A stretch of DNA of 64,000 nt from Stieleria marina (lineage in GTDB: Bacteria; Planctomycetota; Planctomycetia; Pirellulales; Pirellulaceae). Of the stretch, positions 18,101-25,528 are shown piece after piece; the first letter of the stretch is position 1, and every line of letters starts with the position of its first letter. A program made the position numbers and the translations under genes. The stretch spans positions 5,270,001-5,334,000 of the forward strand of contig CP036526.1 of NCBI GenBank assembly GCA_007741555.1, in the 5' to 3' direction. The notes under the pieces were generated by a model that worked only from the letters and a program-made list of their open reading frames with translations, was not told where the DNA came from and made no database searches.

Positions 18101-19207
18101 GTCGGCTCGCTGATCCAGTTGGTCGATTTCGCCCAACGCCTGTTCTGGCGGCATATAGGCGGGCGTTCCCATTACGCTACCCATTTGAGTTTCCGAACCG
18201 GTCGAACCGAACGAGCCAGGAATATCGCTGCCCACGCTGCGCATCGTTTGAATGATACTTTGACCTTGCTGAGTTTTCTTCGCCTTCTTCTCATCCGCAA
18301 CGCCACCGGTCGGCAGCACCTTGGCAAGCCCCCAGTCCATCACCTGCACTTCGCCGAAGGCACCGACCATGATGTTCGCGGGTTTCAAATCGCGATGTAT
18401 TACCCCGCGACTGTGCGCGTAGGCCACGGTCTGGCAGATCTGTTCAAAGATGCCGATCAACTTGCCGCGTTCATCGACCGCGTCTTCGCGATCAAACAAC
18501 AACTTGGCCAGCGTATCGCCCTTGACCAGTTTCATACTGAAGAACGGTCGCTGGTCGGCGAACTGCCCCAGTTCGTAAACCGGAGCGATCCCCGGATGCT
18601 GCAACTGCCCCCCGATTTGAGCCTCTTCGACAAACCGCTGAATTACTTGCGGATCGTCCTTGTGCGAATCAAGCAAAACCTTGATTGCCAGATCACGCCC
18701 CAAATCCATGTCGCGACCTTTCAGAACCGCCCCCATGCCGCCGCGAGCGATCTCGCCATCCAAGCGATATCGACCGTCTGAATCACTGTGCGGGATTTCC
18801 GGCGAGTTGGGTTTGGAGATCGGATCGTCACCCTCGGCATGCGACTCCCGAAGCAACACACGTGGGACTTCATCGAGCGTGTTGCCAAGCATTTTCAGCA
18901 CGCTGTGATTAGGGCTGCCCAGCACCACGGCATCATTCACCGAAAATGCCGTTGTTAATCCAGCATCCATCGAAGCCGCCAAGTTTTTCCCTTCGCTGCC
19001 TGACGCGATTGTGTCGTCCAGTCCGGGAGCCGGTTTTTCCAGGAAGCTGCCCGCCTGCTGATCTGATTGAAGCATCCCTTCCAACAGCTTGCGCAATTCC
19101 AGATTGTCGCCGCAGGACTTGTCGAGATAGGCGGCTCGTTCGTCAGCGGATTCGATTGCGGAAGCTGCCGCAAATAGTGAATCCAGATTCGGTGTGCTTT
19201 CCGGCAT
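15149..19207 (-). CDS. Giant Ser/Thr protein kinase with kinesin-light-chain-type TPR array
   Basis: 1352 residues from the ATG at 19207, which has GGAG six bases before it. An in-frame TTG at 19219 would add four. The N-terminal region (LDSLFAAASAIES) is a planctomycete kinase leader. The kinase domain begins near residue 146 with IARGGMGAVLKG and has HRDLKPANIMV near 272. VMDWGLAK has Trp in place of Phe in the DFG motif. GTPAYMPPEQAL is the activation segment. One membrane segment lies near 480-505 (AGAAIVATLLIGISASLWQM). About 14 repeats of 42 residues follow, most starting LGPEHPDTLxAMNNLAISY, with one degenerate copy. A further TPR region ends the protein. It is probably anchored with the kinase in the cytoplasm and the repeats outside (inference). 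The ECF sigma gene lies 245 bases upstream in the same direction. Confidence 0.93.
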   Translation of the reverse strand: MPESTPNLDSLFAAASAIESADERAAYLDKSCGDNLELRKLLEGMLQSDQQAGSFLEKPAPGLDDTIASGSEGKNLAASMDAGLTTAFSVNDAVVLGSPNHSVLKMLGNTLDEVPRVLLRESHAEGDDPISKPNSPEIPHSDSDGRYRLDGEIARGGMGAVLKGRDMDLGRDLAIKVLLDSHKDDPQVIQRFVEEAQIGGQLQHPGIAPVYELGQFADQRPFFSMKLVKGDTLAKLLFDREDAVDERGKLIGIFEQICQTVAYAHSRGVIHRDLKPANIMVGAFGEVQVMDWGLAKVLPTGGVADEKKAKKTQQGQSIIQTMRSVGSDIPGSFGSTGSETQMGSVMGTPAYMPPEQALGEIDQLDQRADVFGLGAILCEILTGKPPYVGENGSQVYRMASRGKLDDAFTRLNACAADTKLITLAKHCLELEPANRPKDASVLAGRTTAYLESVEQKLRDSELAKVDAQVRAEELRRRQRLAYTAGAAIVATLLIGISASLWQMFRANTAEQLAREETARATVAELLAKEEAVRATTAEKETADTLVKVKTERDAKELARKDAEQISTFLSEVLRSPDPNRDGREIKVAELLDNAAKKLETDLADQPGRRVKLQATLGSTFYELGLFKQAIPLREQARDHYLSSGGPEHPNTLAAMNNLAKSYYQVGRRDEAIKLQEEVLKLRRKVSGPEHPNTLIAMSNLAVFYDDDGRRDEAFNLREEVLRLRRMVLGPEHLQTLSAMNNLAISYDDTGRQNEALQLREEILRLRHKVLGAEHRDTFSAMNNLAISYYQAGRRTEAIKLREEVLTLRRKVLGPEHPGTLDAMANLANSYNDAGRRDKAVKLREDVLTLRRKVSGPEYPDTLDAMNNLAVSYDDAGRWNEAVTLKEKGLTLRRKMSGPRHPDLLTAMSNLANSYYEANRRDEAMKLREEVLTLRREVLGPEHPDTLDAMNNLAISYDNAGRQDEAHKLREEVLSLRRKALGPEHPDTLSAMHNLAASYYDEAGRQNEALKLREEVLTLRRKVLGPEHPDTLSAMNNLAVSYKADGRMALTRKLLDRLVSLRRKVLGPEHPETLAAMNNLAILHASADRRDEAFKKLLTATNRLAESCEVAAQRDRARDLREEALTLCRKVLGPEHPDTLLAMHRLAISYKNAGRLEESLQLREEVVTIRRKVLGPVHSKTLEAMNNLAKSHANAGRLDEAFKLREEVLTLNPNDPNGLGGMAWLLATTPDKDGEYPSAAQALAMARRAEELAPHHYGILNTLGIALYRAKEWQETIDVLQKSIKLGGDKVYNWLFIAMAHWQLDQKDEAKQWYDKSLAWKAANAVATQADADLQRFYAEAAKLMTADAKELK

Positions 19208-19452
19208 GAACGACTCCAACCTATTCCTACGCGATGCGATTTTCTATCCGTCAATACAACAGTGCGAAAACTAAGGCAGAACCCCATCACTATTTTTCAA
19301 AAACGATTCGTGGACTGCAAATCGCTGCCTATTCAGACAGCGTCAGTTTAGTTTTCATACGAGCTCGAATCGTAAGGGAGTGAATCACCTACGTCGCAAC
19401 AGACTCGTGCGTCGCGCTTTCATTTTCAAGGAATCGCTGCGGAGTAGCGTTG

Positions 19453-20013
19453 TTACTCTCCGCCTTTGAGCTGTGAATGCAGCCAAGCCCGAGCGAATTT
19501 CCAGTACCGCTCAGCCGTCGCTGTCGAGACGCCTATGGCTTCTGAAGCCTCAGGAATCGTCAGCCCGGCAAAGTACTTCAGTTTTACCAGCTCTGCCTTG
19601 TCGGGCCATTTCTGCTCGAATCGCGTCAGGGCTTCATCCAAAGCCAACAGATCTTCGACCGGATTCTCAATTGCAGCCGTCGCCACACCCAGCTCGACTC
19701 GCCGCATGTGGCCGCCATGCTTTTGACTTTGCTCTCGCCTCGCCTTCTCAACCAAGATCCGCCGCATCGCTTCAGCTGCTGCCCCAAAGAAGTGGCCGCG
19801 TCCACTCCACTGCTGAGGCCGATCGACGTCGACCAGTCTCAAATACGCTTCGTGTACCAGCATTGTCGGCTGTAGCGTCTGGCCCGGCTGCTCCTTCGAC
19901 AGCTTCGCCGCCGCCAGTTTGCGCAGCTCCTGGTACACCAACGGCAGCAATTTGTCCGAAGCGTTCTGGTCCCCACATTCGATGGCTGACAGGATTCTGG
20001 TATCATCGCTCAT
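19453..20013 (-). CDS. ECF-type RNA polymerase sigma factor paired with the TPR kinase
   Basis: 186 residues. Region 2 is represented by QELRKLAAAKLSKEQPGQTL followed by QPTMLVHEAYLRLVD and GRGHFFGAAAEAMRRILVE. Region 4 shows LVKLKYFAGLTIPEASEAIG and TATAERYWKFARAWL. This is the ECF subgroup common in planctomycetes and acidobacteria that sits next to membrane Ser/Thr kinases. The kinase is thought to control sigma activity in place of an anti-sigma factor. The kinase gene follows after a 233-bp gap. Confidence 0.93.
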   Translation of the reverse strand: MSDDTRILSAIECGDQNASDKLLPLVYQELRKLAAAKLSKEQPGQTLQPTMLVHEAYLRLVDVDRPQQWSGRGHFFGAAAEAMRRILVEKARREQSQKHGGHMRRVELGVATAAIENPVEDLLALDEALTRFEQKWPDKAELVKLKYFAGLTIPEASEAIGVSTATAERYWKFARAWLHSQLKGGE

Positions 20014-20734
20014 TCACGCATTGTAGCGGGAAAACGCAAGTTCCCCCCTTACGCTCTCTAAGTTCCGATGCGAACAACGTCGCTAAGCTCAATATGCTGC
20101 ACTATGCCAATTTCGGAGGATTGTCATCTGCGGCGATGAGTCGGCTTAGCACCAGAATTTGGACCGCTGCAAATTACTTGACATGCAAATCTACTGAAGT
20201 TGAACAAAACGAGGCGAGTTTGCCGCTTTGTTTCGTGGCGTGGGTGACGCACTTCTCTGCGCCAAGAAACGGCGTCGAGAGTTGCGTGCGGTGTTCACGA
20301 CCTACTCGAATTAGCGAATTGCGAAGAACGCCTCGGTGGATGTAACGTCATCGAGTTCAATCTTCGGCCAATTCGCTTCGATGTACGTCTCCAACACAGT
20401 TTCAATAGTCGAACATGCGGCAATGGCTTGGCATGTTCTCAACAAACTGCCACAGACGTTGAGGGCGAACCAGTCGTTCCTGCGGGAAGAGCGAGCGGTA
20501 CTAGAATTTGCAACCTAGCTCAAGAAATCAGACGCTCGGCCACTTGACACTATCAGCGTGAGATGCCTAGGCATTCATGACCATTGCCAAGACGCGAAAA
20601 CTCGCGTCGGACGATGAATCTGACGATTCAAGGCATATCGCACTTCGGGACTTCGGTATGGTTCACTGCTACATGTTGTGCGCTTCTTATGTTGTTGACT
20701 TAGTTTTCTGCAAAGATTTCCGTCGACGAATGCT
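20014..20734. other. Intergenic stretch with a possible decayed gene
   Basis: About 720 bases with no intact gene. On the minus strand between 20500 and 20311 two overlapping frames look protein-like. One frame reads LFPQERLVRPQRLWQFVENM and stops at 20402. The other continues as ETVLETYIEANWPKIELDDV and stops at 20311. They look like the end of one protein broken by a frameshift. I do not recognise the family. The rest shows nothing notable. Confidence 0.35.
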
Positions 20735-23700
20735 CTAAGGTGTCTCGATGAGCGTTTCTGCCGTTTGCTCAAGCCGCGCGCCGGAAAACTTGGCGATGAT
20801 AAAGAAACCAACAGGCGCGAGGATCAGGACTAACGCTGTGCCAAAGATTAGGCCGAAGCTGAGACTGGTGGCCATTGGGATCAGGACTTGGGCTTGGCGT
20901 GATGTCTCTAACAGGATTGGAAGCATGCCTCCGATTGTGGTTAGCGATGTGAGTAGGACTGGGCGGCAGCGGCGGCGGCCGGCGTCGATGATGGCGTCGT
21001 GAAGGGAGAGGCCGTCGGCGATGCGGCGGTTGATAAAATCGATCAATACGATGGAGTCGTTGACGACGATGCCTGAAAGTGCGACGAGGCCGTAGATGCT
21101 AAATAGCGTGAACGGTAAGCCTTGAATGACGTGGCCGAAAATCGCTCCGCACGCTCCGAAGGGAATGATGGATAGAACGAGCAACGGTTGTAGGTAGGAC
21201 TTAAATTCGATCGTGAACAGTAGGTACATACCGATCATCACAGCGATGAAACCGTAGAACATGCTGTTCATCGAGTCATTGGTTTGTTCCTGCTGGCCTT
21301 CCCATAGCACTCGCAGACTTGGATAGTCTTCGGCCAGTTTTGGCATCAGTGTCTGCTGTAGGTCAGCGGTGATTTGAAAAGCGTTGCCGACATCTTCGTC
21401 TACGTCGGCGGCGATCGTGATACTACGCATTTGGTCGAGTCGGTGAATGGCGGAATAGCTGCGCTGGATATCGACTTCGGCAAGCTCGGTGAGCGGTCGT
21501 TGGTTACCGGCGGGATCGCGGACGCGGATTTCGTCGAAGTCGGCCAACGAACGCCGTTGCTCTCGTGGGTAGCGGACTCGCAGTTCGACTTCATGACGAC
21601 CACGCTGTAGTCGCATGGCTTCTTCACCGTAGTACGACGCTCTGACGGTGCTGGATAACTCGGCAAGCGAAACTCCCATCGCTTTGGCTTCGTCCTTAAT
21701 CGTGAGTCGGTACTCCCATTTTCCTGGACGACCGCCTGCCGTCACATCATGAACTCCGGGATACTTTTCCAGTTGATCAACGCAAGTTTGCACGGCGGCT
21801 TCGAGTTGCGGAATGTCTTCACTGCGGGCGAGCAATGAAAATTCGATCGGTAGACCAGCAAGTCCTCGGGGCCCGGACCCGAACGAGACGAGATCGGCTC
21901 CGATAAACTTGCCTGCCGATTTCCGCCAACGTTGCACCATTTCTTGACTGGTGATATCGCGATCCCCAACGTCTACGAGTTGGACCGTCAGGCTACCAAC
22001 GTGACTTCCTGATGAGACATCGCCGCTGGTTGTTGCGCCGTAACCAACCGAGCGATGGATCGCGCTGACAACGCCGTCGGGAACTCGGGTCAGGCCCTCG
22101 TCGATGGTTTGTTGATTGATGGACCCGACGGCGTCTTCGAGTCGCTTAGTTGCCTTGTCGGTGATGTGTTCGGGCGTGCCATCGGGGAAGGCGATGATGA
22201 CGGTGCAAAAGTTGGAATCGATTTGTGGAAGCACAATGTAAGGAACGGTACCTGATCTCACGACGCCAATCGCAGTCATCAGGAAAGCGATCGCACAGCA
22301 CACAATTAGCATTGGAAACCGAAGCGAGAATCGCAGCGTTGGCAGATACAACGTTTCGATGAACCACTCCAATCCTTTGGCGACCCAGCCATTGACGACA
22401 GCGATCGCGAAACCGACAAAGCGAAACGGCCCGAACAACCAAGACAACGCCTTCATGCCCGGCCCGTCGGCGTGTGCGAGGTGTGATGGCAAGACGGTGA
22501 GCGCCTCAGTCAGTGAAAACAATAAGATCGCAATCACCGCCAGTGGCAGCACTTCGGTGAACCGGGCCAGTCGGCCGGTCATGAACATCATTGGCAGAAA
22601 CGCCAGGATCGTTGTCAGCACGCTGGTCACGACGGACGGCATGACTTCGAGTGTTCCGTCGATCGCTGCATCACGCAGGCTTTTGCCCATCGTTCGATGA
22701 ACGTAGATGTTTTCGCCGATCACGATTGCGTCGTCGACCATAATGCCCAATGCGATCAGGAAAGCGAACATCGAGGTCATGTTCAGCGTTTGACCGGTGT
22801 AGTACATCAACGCACAGGCACCCGCAATGGAAAGCGGAATGCCCATGGAAACCCAGATTGCCAAACGCAATTCTAAGAACAGTGTGAGCAACAGAAACAC
22901 GAGTAGCAGGCCTTGCCAGCCGTTCTTGACCAGCAACATGAGCCGCGCGAGGACGTCATCGGTCCGATCACGAAAGTAAATCAGTTCGTAGCCATCTGGC
23001 GGCGAGTATTCGCTGACGAATTTTTGGACCGCTCGACCGACGTGAATAATGTCTTCGGTTTGCGTCGTGTCGATCTGGATGGCAAGTCCCGGTCGCCCAT
23101 TGATGCGACTGATGGCTGAGTCGTCGGTGAATTCATCGCGGACCGAGCCGAGGTCGTCGACCGTGAGCACGACGCCGCTTTGGTCGGTGACAAGGGGGAT
23201 GTTGCCAATGTCCTTACCGGTGGATTGTCGGTTGCTGCCGCGAAGCAGAATGTCCTGCGACGCGGTTTTCATAGTTCCACCAGGAACTTCGACGTTTTCT
23301 CCGCGAATAGTCTCGGCAACTTGCGAGAGGGATAGATTGTATTGCCTGAGGACCTCTTCTGAGATTTCGACATCAATCTGGTAGCGGGGCACGCCGACGA
23401 CTTCCGCCTGTGAAACCTCTTCCATCAACAGGACTTCGTCACGGATTTGTTCAGCGAGGTCGCGCAGGGAAAGTGCGTTTTCGAAATCACGATTCTCCCC
23501 AGCGGATAGGGCGAAGTCCTCTGGTCCGATGACGCCGATGCTGATGGCGGTTGTGCGGGGCTGCTGCCGCTGAACGACGGGCTGTTCAGCGAGCGCGGGA
23601 AAGCTCGGGATGCCGTCGACTCGCGAACGCACTTCGCCGAGAATTTCTTGCACGTCGGGTTCATTGACGTCGGCTTCCAGTTCAATCGAGACCATCCCCG

Positions 23701-23965
23701 ATCCTTCACGGGCAACCGACGTGATTCGCCGGACGCCCTGTACGCTGCGGACAGTCTCTTCAATTCTCTGGCAAATGCCCTCTTCGACCTCTTCAGGGCT
23801 TGCACCACGATACTCGACGCTGACTTGGATCACATCGAGATTGGAGTACGGCCAAAACTCACGCTGCATCGATGCGGCGCACCAACAGCCAAGGATCAGT
23901 ATCGCGACGACCAGCGTGTTGGTCGCGGGGCCGTTATCGACCGCCCAGCGAACGACGGACCTCAC
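20735..23965 (-). CDS. RND-family efflux transporter, inner-membrane pump
   Basis: 1076 residues, the usual RND length. Twelve membrane segments in the family's 1+6+5 layout can be followed. After the first segment comes VSVEYRGASPEEVEEGICQR. IMVDDAIVIGENIYVHRTMG near residue 410 carries the twin Asp of segment 4 needed for proton relay. The second half repeats the pattern with LSGIVVNDSIVLIDFINRR and RRRCRPVLLTSLTTIGGMLP. It exports drugs, lipids or other hydrophobic compounds out of the periplasm together with the adaptor encoded upstream, whose stop it overlaps by four bases. No outer-membrane factor gene is next to it. Substrate cannot be told from sequence. Confidence 0.95.
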   Translation of the reverse strand: MRSVVRWAVDNGPATNTLVVAILILGCWCAASMQREFWPYSNLDVIQVSVEYRGASPEEVEEGICQRIEETVRSVQGVRRITSVAREGSGMVSIELEADVNEPDVQEILGEVRSRVDGIPSFPALAEQPVVQRQQPRTTAISIGVIGPEDFALSAGENRDFENALSLRDLAEQIRDEVLLMEEVSQAEVVGVPRYQIDVEISEEVLRQYNLSLSQVAETIRGENVEVPGGTMKTASQDILLRGSNRQSTGKDIGNIPLVTDQSGVVLTVDDLGSVRDEFTDDSAISRINGRPGLAIQIDTTQTEDIIHVGRAVQKFVSEYSPPDGYELIYFRDRTDDVLARLMLLVKNGWQGLLLVFLLLTLFLELRLAIWVSMGIPLSIAGACALMYYTGQTLNMTSMFAFLIALGIMVDDAIVIGENIYVHRTMGKSLRDAAIDGTLEVMPSVVTSVLTTILAFLPMMFMTGRLARFTEVLPLAVIAILLFSLTEALTVLPSHLAHADGPGMKALSWLFGPFRFVGFAIAVVNGWVAKGLEWFIETLYLPTLRFSLRFPMLIVCCAIAFLMTAIGVVRSGTVPYIVLPQIDSNFCTVIIAFPDGTPEHITDKATKRLEDAVGSINQQTIDEGLTRVPDGVVSAIHRSVGYGATTSGDVSSGSHVGSLTVQLVDVGDRDITSQEMVQRWRKSAGKFIGADLVSFGSGPRGLAGLPIEFSLLARSEDIPQLEAAVQTCVDQLEKYPGVHDVTAGGRPGKWEYRLTIKDEAKAMGVSLAELSSTVRASYYGEEAMRLQRGRHEVELRVRYPREQRRSLADFDEIRVRDPAGNQRPLTELAEVDIQRSYSAIHRLDQMRSITIAADVDEDVGNAFQITADLQQTLMPKLAEDYPSLRVLWEGQQEQTNDSMNSMFYGFIAVMIGMYLLFTIEFKSYLQPLLVLSIIPFGACGAIFGHVIQGLPFTLFSIYGLVALSGIVVNDSIVLIDFINRRIADGLSLHDAIIDAGRRRCRPVLLTSLTTIGGMLPILLETSRQAQVLIPMATSLSFGLIFGTALVLILAPVGFFIIAKFSGARLEQTAETLIETP

Positions 23966-25377
23966 GGTCGAGCACTCGCTGAAGCGGAAGCCGTGGAAAC
24001 AGCAGAACTCGTCAAGACTTTCGGTGTGCTGGCTCGAAAGTCTTGACGACTTCCGCTAGGGTTTGCACCGCGACGAGGCTTGTTCGCGATCATTGAAACC
24101 GCCAGACCTGGTTTTGCATTTGGGACCGGCGAGCTGATGATCTGCTCGTTCATCTTAAGCGAGGAATTGTGTGTATTGAGATAGGCGATGCCATCTTCGA
24201 TGCGAGCGATGCGAACCGGCTCGATCTGCAATTGGTCGTCTCGCATCACCCAGATGGTTTTTCCTGGACGAATCACGGATTCCGGTACGACCGCCAACGG
24301 CTGCTGTGGCTCGCAATGCAAACGCACGCGAACAAACATTCCACGCAGTAACGCGAGCGAGCCGTTAGAGGAACCGCAATTCTGCGTCGGGTTGTCGACA
24401 CAGATTCGCACGGGAATGGTGCGAGTCTTCTCGTCGATTCCGAGTCCATCTTGCCGACTGAGCACGGCATTCCAGGCGTAAGTTTGCCCGGCGCGGTCGT
24501 ATTCGACGGTCACTGGAACTTGTGGCAACTCGTAACCACCGCCTTGCAAGAACGACATGTCGTCGCCCCGCAAGCTCGCACGCACTTCGACCTTTGACGT
24601 GTCTTCGAGCGTCGCAACGACGGCACCTGCTGCCATCATTCCATTTTGTTCAACATGGTTTGCGATGACGACGCCAGAGAAAGGCGCCTTGATTTCAGTC
24701 CGTTCTAAATCGAGCTTCGCACGCTGTAGTTGCAAGTTTGCAAGTTCTAGCGTCGTTTGCAGTGTCTTTGATTGCGAATCAAACGTTCGCAGCTGGTTTT
24801 CTTGTGAAGTAATTTGTTGCATGGCGGACAACCATGCCAATTCAACGGAATCCGATTCGGTCGCTGAAGTTGCGTTGACGTTTTGGAGTCGCTCCAAACG
24901 CTGTACATCGCGGCGGCGAACTGTAACGATGTCTTGATTGATCGCCAAGACTCGCTGCGTGTTTTCTTTGTCCAGCTGCAGACGTTCGATTTCCAACTTC
25001 GCTCTCGCAACTTCTTGCTCCAGACGTGCAACTTCGATCTCGTAGTCGGAGGGGTCGACGCGGAGTAGCAACTCGCCTTCATCGACTACATGACCGGGGC
25101 TAAGTGACTCGGATTTGAAGACGACTTCGCCGCTGACCCTGGCCGCAAGCTGGACATCGCGATAGGGAATCGCGACGCCACTGACAACGATGTCCAGCGT
25201 TCCAGTATGAGGACGTGCTTGAACCAGCTCGACCGGAATCGACTTCCGAACAGGTGGCTTCTTACGCTCGGGTCGCTCCTGTGCGCCCATCGAGTAGACG
25301 AACCATCCCGCACAGCCGAGAACCAGCAACGGTGCGACATAGCGAAGGATCAAGACAGGAATTTGACGTTTATTCAT
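23962..25377 (-). CDS. RND periplasmic adaptor (HlyD/MFP family)
   Basis: 471 residues from the ATG at 25377. The frame is open 27 codons further, but MNKRQIPVLILRYVAPLLVL is a proper N-terminal membrane anchor. The lipoyl half-motifs are present: VQLAARVSGEVVFKSES before, and LERTEIKAPFSGVVIANHVE after, a long coiled-coil hairpin (about residues 105-190). A beta-barrel segment follows with QVPVTVEYDRAGQTYAW. The protein bridges the RND pump to an outer-membrane channel. It is co-transcribed with the pump (ATGA overlap). Confidence 0.93.
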   Translation of the reverse strand: MNKRQIPVLILRYVAPLLVLGCAGWFVYSMGAQERPERKKPPVRKSIPVELVQARPHTGTLDIVVSGVAIPYRDVQLAARVSGEVVFKSESLSPGHVVDEGELLLRVDPSDYEIEVARLEQEVARAKLEIERLQLDKENTQRVLAINQDIVTVRRRDVQRLERLQNVNATSATESDSVELAWLSAMQQITSQENQLRTFDSQSKTLQTTLELANLQLQRAKLDLERTEIKAPFSGVVIANHVEQNGMMAAGAVVATLEDTSKVEVRASLRGDDMSFLQGGGYELPQVPVTVEYDRAGQTYAWNAVLSRQDGLGIDEKTRTIPVRICVDNPTQNCGSSNGSLALLRGMFVRVRLHCEPQQPLAVVPESVIRPGKTIWVMRDDQLQIEPVRIARIEDGIAYLNTHNSSLKMNEQIISSPVPNAKPGLAVSMIANKPRRGANPSGSRQDFRASTPKVLTSSAVSTASASASARP

Positions 25378-25528
25378 AGCAGTAAGATCGATTGCAGACG
25401 AGCAGTGTTGAAAAGTGAGAATTGACAACTTGAAAATGAAAATTGAATTTCGGCTCAAGCTCTTTCAGATTGCATTTTTCACTTGCCAATTTAGCTTTTT
25501 CAATTTCCTATCTTCAATTCCTCGATTC

